In this document: in pieces, positions 1-6,225 of the stretch
How positions within the stretch are numbered: the stretch's first letter is position 1
Layout: each line of letters begins with the position of its first letter
Origin: an uncultured Allomuricauda sp.
Lineage (GTDB): Bacteria; Bacteroidota; Bacteroidia; Flavobacteriales; Flavobacteriaceae
NCBI GenBank assembly: GCA_937911965.1
Contig: CALDPL010000390.1
Location: forward strand, 1 to 7,437
Length of the DNA: 7,437 bases
Reading direction: 5' to 3'
Notes under the pieces: generated by a model
What the model was told of the DNA's origin: nothing
Seen by the model: only the letters and a program-made list of their open reading frames with translations
Databases searched by the model: none
Program-made: the position numbers and the translations under genes

Positions 1-231
1 TTCGGGGGCGAGGGAGCCGTGCAGGATCGTGAGTCCGCCCGTCGGGTGGATGGGGTTGTCGAGTGTGCGCACGACGTCGCCGTCGGGGGCGGGGGGGTTG
101 ATCTCGGCGAGGTTCTCGGCGACGGTCTTGCCGGTGCAGGTCATGCACGAGCCGTCAAGCATGCCGTGGTCGAGCAGGTATTTCATGACCGCGGGCGTGC
201 CGCCGACCTTGTGCAGGTCTTCCATGACGTA
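1..231. other. High-GC foreign segment of ilvD (probable chimeric join near 200-235)
   Basis: By hand count, positions 1-230 hold 155 G/C of 230 (67%), against 93 of 190 (49%) in 231-420. In the ilvD frame, 70 of 76 codons (92%) end in G or C here, against 37 of 64 (58%) in the preceding codons. TTG, a common leucine codon in the rest of the gene, is absent here and replaced by CTC/CTG. The encoded residues, including the [13 protein letters not shown] stretch, resemble actinobacterial IlvD from memory rather than flavobacterial IlvD, which usually reads GHLQILYGNLA. The switch lies in the conserved [22 protein letters not shown] motif, and the frame is kept. A false assembly join at a conserved motif is my first explanation; homologous recombination is the alternative. 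Confidence 0.8.
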
Positions 232-1167
232 AGATCCACTGGGTTTCAAATCGGCCAACAATGGGGTATTTTCACTGATCCGGGTCATATCCTCCAAGGT
301 AAAATCAACCTCCCCTGCATGGGCAATGGCCATAAAATGAAGTACCGCATTGGTCGAACCTCCCAGTACGGTCACCAGCCTGAAGGCATTTTCCAAGGAC
401 TTTTTGGTCACGATGTCCCTGGGCTTTAGATCCAATTCCAACAGGTTTCTCAAGGCGGCACCGGCCGCTTGGCAATCGGAGCCCTTATCCGCGTTTACAG
501 CTGGGATGGAGGAATTGAACGGCATGGACATGCCCATGGCCTCTATGGCCGATGCCATGGTGTTCGCGGTGTACATCCCTCCGCAGGCCCCTGCCCCGGG
601 GCAGGCCTTGTGGATGACTTCCCTGAATTCCGTTTCCCCTATGGTTCCCGCCACTTTTTGGCCATAGGCCTCAAAGGCGGAGATGATATCCAATTTTTTG
701 TTGTTGTGGCAGCCCGGGGCGATGGTGCCCCCATAAACCAAGATCGAAGGCCTGTTGAGCCGCAATTGGGCCATCAGCGCCCCCGGCATGTTCTTGTCAC
801 AGCCCACCACGGTCACCAAACCGTCATAACTTTGGGCCTGGACCACGGTTTCTATGGAATCCGCTATAATATCCCTGGAAGGAAGCGAATAGCGCATTCC
901 CGGGGTGCCGTTGGAAATCCCGTCACTGACCCCTATGGTATTGAAGATAAGCCCGACCAATTCGGTGGAATCCACCCCCTTTTTGACCTCCACTGCCAAG
1001 TCGTTCAAGTGCATATTGCAGGGATTGCCCTGGTATCCCGTACTGGCAATGCCGATCAGGGGTTTTTGCAGATCCTCATCGGTCAGTCCGATGGCGTGCA
1101 ACATGGCCTGGGCAGCGGGCAGGGTGGGATCTTGGGTAACGCTTTTACTGTACTTGTTCAATTCCAT
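1..1167 (-). CDS. ilvD: Dihydroxy-acid dehydratase IlvD, N-terminal 389 residues (cut by window edge, mosaic)
   Basis: IlvD dehydrates 2,3-dihydroxy-isovalerate and 2,3-dihydroxy-3-methylvalerate to the 2-keto acids, the third step of valine and isoleucine synthesis, in the cytoplasm. I translated 389 codons from ATG 1167-1165 to base 1 without a stop; the family is about 560 residues long, so the C-terminal third lies outside. Family hallmarks are present: Fe-S ligand cysteines C50 (NPCNMH), C123 (GCDKNMPG) and C195 ([12 protein letters not shown]); the [12 protein letters not shown] segment with D82; and D124-K125, the latter matching the lysine that is carbamylated in known structures. The start [14 protein letters not shown] is typical of flavobacterial IlvD, with no clear Shine-Dalgarno. 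Residues 1 to about 313 have normal local codon use. From about residue 314 onward (below position 231) codon use and protein style change abruptly; see the separate entry. In flavobacteria ilvD usually heads an ilv operon, which would lie beyond base 1. Confidence 0.96.
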   Translation of the reverse strand, partial: MELNKYSKSVTQDPTLPAAQAMLHAIGLTDEDLQKPLIGIASTGYQGNPCNMHLNDLAVEVKKGVDSTELVGLIFNTIGVSDGISNGTPGMRYSLPSRDIIADSIETVVQAQSYDGLVTVVGCDKNMPGALMAQLRLNRPSILVYGGTIAPGCHNNKKLDIISAFEAYGQKVAGTIGETEFREVIHKACPGAGACGGMYTANTMASAIEAMGMSMPFNSSIPAVNADKGSDCQAAGAALRNLLELDLKPRDIVTKKSLENAFRLVTVLGGSTNAVLHFMAIAHAGEVDFTLEDMTRISENTPLLADLKPSGSYVMEDLHKVGGTPAVMKYLLDHGMLDGSCMTCTGKTVAENLAEINPPAPDGDVVRTLDNPIHPTGGLTILHGSLAPE

Positions 1168-1217
1168 TGTCAAATTTCAATCCAATTCGGGATTCCACTT
1201 AAAAATCAGCTTTGATC

Positions 1218-1225
1218 CAAAGATA
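1218..1225 (-). promoter_or_regulatory. Candidate Bacteroidota -7 promoter element for ilvD
   Basis: On the minus strand this reads TATCTTTG, an exact match to the TAnnTTTG -7 consensus of Bacteroidota promoters. It lies 50 nt upstream of the ilvD ATG, a plausible leader length. The -33 TTG element is not convincing: TTCG sits 16 nt upstream at about 1242. An 8-bp match can arise by chance, so position is the main support. Confidence 0.4.
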
Positions 1226-1451
1226 GATGTTTAAAGGTCCTCGAATTTTTAACAGCTTGGCCCCGTCTAAATCCATTTGATGATTAAACAACCTATGACC
1301 TTGTATTTCAATGTGATACATGATTTTAAAATCCAACATCCACTTAATCCCAAGGTTTAGGGAAAAGCTGGGTTCATGCGAAGCATTCCATCCTTTTGTG
1401 CCTCGGTATATACAGCTTCCTTTCTGCTTTGGGACCGGGGCAAATAAGCGG

Positions 1452-1482
1452 CGGGTTTTCACCCGGACCCCAAAAAGAGGGG
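1452..1482 (-). terminator. Possible weak terminator or 3' hairpins after pxpC
   Basis: Immediately after the pxpC stop (minus strand) come two small stem-loops. The first is CCCC/GGGG around a T-rich loop (1482-1468). The second is CGGGT-GAAA-ACCCG, a perfect 5-bp stem with a GNRA tetraloop (1465-1452). No clear T-tract follows, so this is not a classic intrinsic terminator. It could mark the 3' end of the pxp transcript or protect it. Confidence 0.3.
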
Positions 1483-1484
1483 AT

Positions 1485-2324
1485 TCACAGCAGCCTGAAG
1501 TTTATACCGTCCCCAAGTTTTTTTTGGGCCAGCACACAAATGGAATCCATGGACAACTGCAAAATCCTGGGATAGCCCCCTGTGGTCTGCCCGTCCTTCA
1601 TCAGGATGATCAGACGGCCGGCAGGTGTGAACTGCACGGTTCCCGGCAGGGTTCCCGAAGTCAGCATGGAATGGGAATGGCCCTTCAACTTCTCGTTGAG
1701 CTGGTAGGCCATTCTGTTGTTCTCCTTGGACACCGTAAAGGTCTTGGTGAAGAGTTCCGTGAGTTGGGCGTCATCGAGAATCGAAAACTCCGGGCCTTTG
1801 TGGACTTCCAGATAATCCTTGTGAAAGTGGTCCTCGATCTTGATTTCCGATAGGATTGGGCTGTAGTCCGTGGTTTTTTCATAGGGGACCGTATCCCCGT
1901 CCTTGAGCCTCTTTTGCTTGGTGACCGGAACGAATTGGGAGCGGCTTCCCAGGACCAGATCGGACAGAAAGCCCCCTTTGATGGCAAGATACCCCCGAAA
2001 GCCGTCCCACAGCCTTCCATAGGATAGGATGTCGCCCTTGTTGACCTTGACCACCCGATGGTTCTCAATGGGCCCATTGTTCAGGGTCGCGGCCATATGT
2101 GCCCCGGAGAGGCAGATATAGCTGGGCTGCTCGAACTGGAGGGTCGGTCCCGTCATGGTGATTTCCAGTACACTGGCATCTGGGGGGTTCCCCAGCATTA
2201 GATTGGCCTTTTTTACGGATTGCCGGTCCATGGCCCCGGAAACAGGGACCCCAAGTTCCCGGTATCCATACCTTCCAAGGTCCTGGATGCAGACGAAAAA
2301 ACCGGATTTCAACACCTTAAGCAT
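1485..2324 (-). CDS. pxpC: 5-oxoprolinase subunit PxpC (biotin-dependent carboxyltransferase-like family)
   Basis: PxpC is one of three subunits of the prokaryotic ATP-dependent 5-oxoprolinase, which opens 5-oxo-L-proline to L-glutamate. The 279-residue product (typical members are somewhat longer) shows the family signatures in order: QDLGR at 14-18 followed by GY, GVPVSGAMD at 25-33, AN at 40-41, the E54 and GP59-60 region, LSGA at 72-75, DGFRGYLAIKGGF at 107-119, and the C-terminal SGTLPGTVQ (223-231) with QTTGGYP (246-252). ATG 2324-2322 overlaps the end of pxpB by 8 bp, which suggests translational coupling. Older annotations call such proteins KipA, allophanate hydrolase subunit 2 or urea amidolyase-related. 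The complete pxpA-pxpB-pxpC set makes oxoprolinase much the likeliest role. Confidence 0.94.
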   Translation of the reverse strand: MLKVLKSGFFVCIQDLGRYGYRELGVPVSGAMDRQSVKKANLMLGNPPDASVLEITMTGPTLQFEQPSYICLSGAHMAATLNNGPIENHRVVKVNKGDILSYGRLWDGFRGYLAIKGGFLSDLVLGSRSQFVPVTKQKRLKDGDTVPYEKTTDYSPILSEIKIEDHFHKDYLEVHKGPEFSILDDAQLTELFTKTFTVSKENNRMAYQLNEKLKGHSHSMLTSGTLPGTVQFTPAGRLIILMKDGQTTGGYPRILQLSMDSICVLAQKKLGDGINFRLL

Positions 2325-3051
2325 CCAATATCTTATTTTCCGGTTTGTATATGCCCACCTCCGCCTCTATTTTGTGCAGTTCGTACTCGGCCCTTGTGAT
2401 TTCCTGAAAGCGAATCTTGTCCCCTACCTTCACAAAACAGGCTTCCTCGGCCAAAGGATTGAAAAGGGGGATCGGGCAATTGCCGATAATGTTCCAGCCC
2501 CCCGGGGAATCCTGTGGATATATGCCGGTCTGTTTGGCGGCCAGGCCCACAGAACCTTTGGCCACCTGCAAGCGGGGTTCCGCCCTTCTGGGGATTTCCA
2601 GGGAAGGGGGAAGTCCCCCCAGGTACATGAAACCGGGCAAAAAACCAATTCCATAGACCAGGTATTCTTGGGAGGTATGCTGCTGGATCAGTTCCTCCCT
2701 GGACAATTCAAGGACCTTGCACACCTCTTCCAGGTCGATTCCGAATTCCAGATCGTAACATACCGGTAAGGTCCATTGGTATCTGGCCCTTTTGGTCGCC
2801 CCACTGCGGGTTCGCCCATGGCAATCCATGATCGTTTTCTCGATTTCGTCCAAATCAATGGGCTCCCCATGATGGACCATGGTCAGGGAATTGTAGGCCA
2901 CGGACATTTCCCAATTGGGAAGGCCGAGTTCCTTGAAGACCTCCACAAAGCGGAGAATGTCCGTCAGGATGGATTCCTCCACCTGCTCGGGCCATTCGAT
3001 CAAGAGGGCCGATTCTCCAAAGGGCTTGATGGTGATGGGGTAACTTTTCAC
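2317..3051 (-). CDS. pxpB: 5-oxoprolinase subunit PxpB (KipI/AHS1 family)
   Basis: PxpB pairs with PxpC in the 5-oxoprolinase complex. The 244-residue protein has the N-terminal FGESALL motif (11-17) and the conserved core YGIGFLPGFMYLGGLP (133-148), IPRR (153-156), KGSVGLAAKQTGIYP (165-179) and SPGGWNIIG (182-190). Length and motif order fit the family. The start is a GTG (3051-3049) sharing GTGA with the pxpA stop (3048-3050), a 4-bp overlap typical of coupled translation. This overlap decides the start. The stop TAA (2319-2317) lies inside the beginning of pxpC. Members of this family have also been named KipI, the inhibitor of sporulation kinase KinA in Bacillus subtilis; the complete pxp set and the non-sporulating host lineage argue against that role here. 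Confidence 0.94.
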   Translation of the reverse strand: MKSYPITIKPFGESALLIEWPEQVEESILTDILRFVEVFKELGLPNWEMSVAYNSLTMVHHGEPIDLDEIEKTIMDCHGRTRSGATKRARYQWTLPVCYDLEFGIDLEEVCKVLELSREELIQQHTSQEYLVYGIGFLPGFMYLGGLPPSLEIPRRAEPRLQVAKGSVGLAAKQTGIYPQDSPGGWNIIGNCPIPLFNPLAEEACFVKVGDKIRFQEITRAEYELHKIEAEVGIYKPENKILDA

Positions 3052-3791
3052 TGCTCTACCTTTACCCTGTGTTTGGGTAATTCCCGTGAAAGATACATCA
3101 ATATTTCCAATGCCGAAGGGCCGTCACTGTGGACACAAATGGTTTGCGCGACAATGGTCCCTGTCCGTCCATCGAGAAACGACACCTTGCCTTTTTTGAT
3201 CATGGGCAGTATGTGGTCCAGGGCCTTTGCGGGTTCCCGGATCAAAGCCTGCTTTTCCCCTCGGGGCACCAAGGTCAGGTCGGCCCTGTAATTGCGGTCG
3301 GCAAAGGCTTCGTACCGGATCCCAAAACCCATGGCCAGTGCCATTTTTGAAACTACCGAGCCATAGGGGACAAAAAGGAGGGCGCGGTCCCTATGGTCCA
3401 TAATGGCCTCCAAATAAGTCCCGGCCACAAGGGAATCCACTGCCGTTTGGTTGTAAAGGGCCCCATGGGCCTTGATATGGTGCAATACGGCCCCGGCGGT
3501 ATCCACTACCCCTTCCAGGGCGGCGAGCTGTTCCCTGATACTTTCCACAAGTTGACCTTTCCCGATTTTCATGACCGACCTGCCGAACCCCTCCCTATCG
3601 GGATAGGAAGGGTGGGCTCCGATCGCAATTCCGTGGGATTGTGCCAGGGCGATCGTTTCCCCCATGCTTTCAAGATTCCCCGTATGTCCCCCACAGGCAA
3701 TGTTGCAGGAACTGATATAGGGAAAAAGCAGTTCCTCCCTGACCAATCCCTCTCCGAGGTCGCAATTGATGTCTATGGTCCAATGATCCAT
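3048..3791 (-). CDS. pxpA: 5-oxoprolinase subunit PxpA (LamB/YcsF family)
   Basis: PxpA is the third subunit needed for ATP-dependent cleavage of 5-oxoproline to glutamate. The 247-residue protein, the usual family length, has DINCDLGEG at 7-15, SSCNIACGGHTG at 27-38, GAHPSYPDREGFGRS at 58-72, IKAHGALYN at 106-114, YEAFADRNY at 160-168, LVPRGE at 174-179 and VHSDGP at 220-225. These are the conserved polar clusters of the LamB/YcsF fold. Many members have KPHGALYN where this one has KAHGALYN. ATG 3791-3789 is preceded directly by a purine-rich AGGAAGG, too close for normal Shine-Dalgarno spacing. The gene starts 28 bp after the transporter stop and overlaps pxpB by 4 bp, so the four genes form one transcription unit. 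Confidence 0.95.
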   Translation of the reverse strand: MDHWTIDINCDLGEGLVREELLFPYISSCNIACGGHTGNLESMGETIALAQSHGIAIGAHPSYPDREGFGRSVMKIGKGQLVESIREQLAALEGVVDTAGAVLHHIKAHGALYNQTAVDSLVAGTYLEAIMDHRDRALLFVPYGSVVSKMALAMGFGIRYEAFADRNYRADLTLVPRGEKQALIREPAKALDHILPMIKKGKVSFLDGRTGTIVAQTICVHSDGPSALEILMYLSRELPKHRVKVEQ

Positions 3792-3819
3792 CCTTCCTAT
3801 ATTTCTTTGTCACTTTCCA

Positions 3820-5016
3820 TTAATACAGGCCCAGGGCACCCAATACACTCCGCACTCCCAAAACCAGGCTCAACAGTACTATGGCCAGGCCAAGGATATT
3901 CTGCAGTCGGCTGTTCATATGGATTCCCATGACCGCTTTTCGGTTGACCGCCCAAAGCAGCAAAAGCGCCATAATGGGCAGCAACAGGCCATTGGCCGCC
4001 TGTGCAAACTGTATGATCTCAATGGGCCTGATGTCAAAGGACAAAAAGAAAATCCCGCACAACAAAACCAGGGCCCAGACCATTTTGAACCTTTTGTCCC
4101 GCATGCCCCCTTCCCAGCCAAAACAACTGCTGGCCACAAAAGCGGCGGCCAATGGGGCGGTGATGGCCGAGGTGAAACCTGCCGCCAACAATCCTATGGA
4201 CATGGAATATACCGCAAACTCCCCAAATAGGGGCTCCAGGCCTTTGGCCATATCCAGCACATCGGTCAACTCGTCCAGGGGCACTGCGGCGGCCGTGACC
4301 AAAATGGCCAGGGATACGACTCCCCCAATGCCGATGGAAAGGATGGTATCCCAATTGACCGCCTTGAGATTTTCCACCGATTTCCATTTTTCCCGGACCA
4401 GGGCCGTATGCAAAAAAAGGTTGTAGGGAACCACGGTGGTCCCCACCAGGGCAATGATCGTAAAGAGGCTGCCTTGGGGGACCTCGGGTACGAACATGCC
4501 CTTCAATAGGGCGGTCAGGGAAGGTCTGGTCATCAGGGCGCAGATGATGAACCCCAGCCCCATTAAGGCCACCAAGCCCATAAAGACGCGTTCAAGGATC
4601 TTGTAGTTGCCATACCAAAGCAACACAAAGATGATCCCTCCCATCAGAAGGGGGAGAAAAGGCTTGAAGGCCCCAAAGGGCACCAATTGTCCAAGACCCA
4701 ATAGGGCGCCTCCAATATTGCCGGCCTGATAGGCCGCATTTCCAATGAGAATGGCACCCAGGACGATTCCAATGACCGCCCTGCGGACCCATGGGGTCCC
4801 CAATTCCCGTTTCACCACATCCATCAGCCCCCTTTGGGTGACCAGGCCTATCCGGGCCGCCATGCCCTGAAGGATGATGGTGGCCACAATGGAAAGTGCC
4901 AAGGCCCATATCAGGTCATAGCCGAATCGGGCCCCGGCCATGGTACACATGGCAAGGGTTCCGGGTCCTACAAAGGCCGCGGCGACCAACAGCCCGGGGC
5001 CGAATTTTTTCAACAT
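3820..5016 (-). CDS. Nramp-family membrane transporter, divergent (oxoprolinase-linked)
   Basis: The 398-residue, strongly hydrophobic protein has the Nramp pattern of about 11 membrane segments. The first carries GPGTLAMCTMAG (17-28), aligned with the DPGN...QAG segment of true Nramp proteins. The sixth carries VVPYNLFLHTALV (195-207), aligned with MPHNLFLHSA. Two metal-binding motifs are therefore changed: Asp and Asn of DPGN are Gly17 and Thr20, and Met and His of MPHN are Val196 and Tyr198. Known Mn/Fe Nramp transporters need these residues, so the substrate is probably different. The gene leads the pxpABC operon. Bacillus subtilis likewise has an Nramp-related gene (ycsG) next to its oxoprolinase genes. 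I infer, without proof, a 5-oxoproline or related amino-acid importer; Mg2+ or another metal remains possible. The annotation mntH would be misleading. Confidence 0.9.
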   Translation of the reverse strand: MLKKFGPGLLVAAAFVGPGTLAMCTMAGARFGYDLIWALALSIVATIILQGMAARIGLVTQRGLMDVVKRELGTPWVRRAVIGIVLGAILIGNAAYQAGNIGGALLGLGQLVPFGAFKPFLPLLMGGIIFVLLWYGNYKILERVFMGLVALMGLGFIICALMTRPSLTALLKGMFVPEVPQGSLFTIIALVGTTVVPYNLFLHTALVREKWKSVENLKAVNWDTILSIGIGGVVSLAILVTAAAVPLDELTDVLDMAKGLEPLFGEFAVYSMSIGLLAAGFTSAITAPLAAAFVASSCFGWEGGMRDKRFKMVWALVLLCGIFFLSFDIRPIEIIQFAQAANGLLLPIMALLLLWAVNRKAVMGIHMNSRLQNILGLAIVLLSLVLGVRSVLGALGLY

Positions 5017-5143
5017 GTTCCAAACGGTTCAACGCTTCAATATAAATAGGATATCGGGACTATGTATGGATTTTGGCCAAAAAAATGCATTTCGTCTAAA
5101 AGTGGGGAAATTTGGACATGGAAATATACGATTCCGGAAAAGC

Positions 5144-5177
5144 CAAAGTTATATGAAGACCAAATCTTACGTTACAA
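5144..5177 (-). promoter_or_regulatory. Candidate promoter for the transporter-pxpABC operon
   Basis: The minus strand reads TAACTTTG at 5151-5144, an exact TAnnTTTG -7 element. A TTG at 5177-5175 lies 23 nt upstream, at the long end of accepted -33/-7 spacing. It would give a leader of about 120 nt before the transporter ATG at 5016. It sits in the divergent spacer just before the plus-strand gene at 5191. Chance matches to the -7 element are possible. Confidence 0.38.
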
Positions 5178-5190
5178 CTTAAACTTGAAC

Positions 5191-5640
5191 ATGCCTATGA
5201 CTTGTACGGACTGTGGCAAAGGTATTGAACCCCCTCAATACAGCGCGTCCATTGACGCCCTCGGGGTTCCTCTGTGTGAAAGGCATCATTCGCTTATCCA
5301 AAAGGTCATGAACGACAATGGGACCGCTTTCGAGGCCGTCCAGCTCTTTTATGCCTTGAAAGAAGCGGGTGCCAGCCCCATGTTGGAGTGGTGGGACGGA
5401 AAAAAATCCGTGGATATAGCCATCTCACGCGTTAAGCTCAATATAGAAATCGATACCCAATACAATATGATAACCCATACCCAGGCCTTGTTGGACCTGG
5501 AAGAGGACATGCAGTCCTTCAAAAATGGGTTTACCAGTATCAGTATCCCCCATTTGGTGGTAAAGTACTATTTGGAAGATACCGTGCGGAACATCATGGG
5601 AATCATCAATGGACTCAAAGCCAACATCAAGGCCATCTAG
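5191..5640 (+). CDS. Small protein with Cys/His cluster and DUF559/Vsr-like nuclease-fold core
   Basis: I do not recognise this as a named gene. From ATG 5191 it encodes 149 residues. The N-terminus has CTDC (5-8) and CERHH (29-33), a possible zinc-binding C-x2-C/C-x2-H knuckle. Residues 73-119 read like the core of DUF559/Vsr-type PD-(D/E)XK proteins: a strand with D75 (SVDIAI), a strand with E86 and D88 (LNIEID), a helix (THTQALLDLEEDMQSF), then GFTSISIP. The DG..H that usually follows ExD in DUF559 is DTQYN here, so activity is uncertain. The frame stays open upstream to an ATG at 5062, but those 43 extra residues look non-coding and place the Cys cluster internally, so 5191 is preferred. 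It is the only plus-strand gene, divergent from the transporter, and its stop shares CTAG with the cupin gene. A nucleic-acid role is inferred only from the fold guess. Confidence 0.72.
   Translation: MPMTCTDCGKGIEPPQYSASIDALGVPLCERHHSLIQKVMNDNGTAFEAVQLFYALKEAGASPMLEWWDGKKSVDIAISRVKLNIEIDTQYNMITHTQALLDLEEDMQSFKNGFTSISIPHLVVKYYLEDTVRNIMGIINGLKANIKAI
5637..5640. other. Shared CTAG: overlapping stop codons of convergent genes
   Basis: The palindrome CTAG provides the TAG stop of the plus-strand gene (5638-5640) and the TAG stop of the minus-strand cupin gene (5639-5637). The genes therefore overlap by 4 bp tail to tail, leaving no room for a terminator between them. Each transcript must run antisense into the other gene or terminate within it. 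Confidence 0.9.
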
Positions 5641-6047
5641 TCCATGAGCTGCATGCTGTTGTCCGATTGGATCCACTTGTATTCCAGAATGTTGATGCTG
5701 ATGGGATGTTCCCCTACGTTTTCGAGGTCGTAGACATAATTTTTACTTCGGCACTCAAAATACTCGGCATCCCCCGGTTCCAGTTTGACCATATTGATCT
5801 TGCCATTGCCATGGCGGCAGATCGCAAGGCCCCCTGTGGGGCATACCCAACCAAAATTCGTATTTATTTTCCTAAAGGGAATACGTTCGCCCGGCCCAAG
5901 GTACAGGTCCCAAAGTTTGACCCGTTCATTTTCAAAGACCAGTCGATTGCTCAATGAATCCGACAAATCACGATGGAAGAGTTCCTCAATTTTCTCTTGC
6001 TCCCAGGGGTCAAAGTTCCCGACCTGGTTCAACTCTACACATTGCAT
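5637..6047 (-). CDS. Small cupin-domain protein, metal ligands apparently absent
   Basis: This 136-residue protein is a single-domain cupin (RmlC-like beta barrel) from its pattern. FENERVKLWDLYLGPGERIPF (38-58) matches the first cupin strands, GDAEYFECRSKNYVYDLENVGEHPISINILEYK (92-124) matches the second motif and closing strands, and the length suits a one-barrel protein. Motif 1 normally carries HxH and a glutamate for a metal, but here the matching stretch is FRKIN (58-62) with no histidine, and motif 2 has no clear histidine. It probably does not bind a metal in the usual way and may bind a small ligand or act structurally. The 30 or so N-terminal residues are acidic and probably helical. 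It has its own likely promoter 25 nt upstream. No substrate can be assigned; it is not obviously part of the pxp operon, since a plus-strand gene intervenes. Confidence 0.8.
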   Translation of the reverse strand: MQCVELNQVGNFDPWEQEKIEELFHRDLSDSLSNRLVFENERVKLWDLYLGPGERIPFRKINTNFGWVCPTGGLAICRHGNGKINMVKLEPGDAEYFECRSKNYVYDLENVGEHPISINILEYKWIQSDNSMQLMD

Positions 6048-6072
6048 TCTAAATATTTTTGAAAAACGGCTG

Positions 6073-6080
6073 CAAAAGTA
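6073..6080 (-). promoter_or_regulatory. Bacteroidota -7 promoter element for the cupin gene
   Basis: The minus strand reads TACTTTTG followed by CA, an exact TAnnTTTG match and a form very common before flavobacterial genes. It lies 25 nt before the cupin ATG (6047), implying a short leader of about 20 nt. A TTG for the -33 box is found 25 nt upstream (6108-6106), longer than ideal. Confidence 0.55.
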
Positions 6081-6140
6081 CCATTTAACTTGCTCTACTA
6101 CAGATCAATGTGATTTTTTAACGTATTTTTTGTATTTCCA

Positions 6141-6162
6141 AATCCTTGGAAGGCCAAGGATT
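6141..6162 (-). terminator. Perfect 9-bp inverted repeat, likely terminator of the acylase transcript
   Basis: AATCCTTGG (6141-6149) and CCAAGGATT (6154-6162) are perfect inverted copies around a 4-nt loop. On the minus strand the stem lies about 65 nt after the acylase stop and upstream of the cupin promoter, where a terminator is expected. The sequence after it on that strand is A-rich rather than T-rich, so it is not a textbook intrinsic terminator. A smaller stem (TGGGT/ACCCA, 6210-6224) follows the stop codon directly. The larger repeat could instead be an operator for the cupin gene. Confidence 0.5.
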
Positions 6163-6225
6163 GACGGCTCCCTAATCCAGGCCTCAATCGTTTGAAAACA
6201 GATGAATTTTGGGTGTAAAACCCAT

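Larger units (their letters stand above)
1168..1484. other. 317-bp intergenic region between pxpC and ilvD
   Basis: No gene is supported in this gap. It is more AT-rich than the flanking genes. It holds a possible ilvD promoter near its left end and two small GC-rich hairpins just after the pxpC stop; both are listed separately. An 87-codon frame opens at a GTG (1462, minus strand), but it resembles nothing I know and runs over the promoter candidate. I see no peptide rich in Ile, Leu or Val of the kind used for attenuation of ilv operons, and no riboswitch or tRNA. Confidence 0.6.

Noticed and set aside
1..429. A frameshift or pseudogene in ilvD at the composition change
   Set aside because: Codon-by-codon translation from 1167 to 1 has no stop or frame change, and conserved residues continue on both sides. 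The anomaly is a change in origin, not a broken frame.
469..1215. Long plus-strand open frames antisense to ilvD, pxp, transporter and acylase genes
   Set aside because: They lie opposite well-identified genes, show no family motifs, and are explained by few stop codons in the complementary frames of GC-richer coding DNA.
1199..1462. 87-codon frame on the minus strand in the pxpC-ilvD spacer
   Set aside because: It starts with GTG, matches no family I recognise, has AT-rich composition unlike neighbouring genes, and its end overlaps the ilvD promoter candidate. A degenerate gene remnant cannot be excluded.
2317..3051. PxpB as the sporulation-kinase inhibitor KipI, or PxpB/PxpC as allophanate hydrolase subunits
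   Set aside because: The complete, overlapping pxpABC set indicates 5-oxoprolinase, and there is no urea carboxylase gene nearby.
3820..5016. Calling the transporter MntH, a manganese importer
   Set aside because: The DPGN and MPH motifs needed for Mn/Fe binding are replaced, and the gene belongs to an oxoprolinase operon.
5062..5190. N-terminal extension of the plus-strand gene by 43 codons
   Set aside because: The sequence is AT-rich and low in coding character, overlaps the likely divergent promoter, and the Cys/His cluster begins naturally at ATG 5191.
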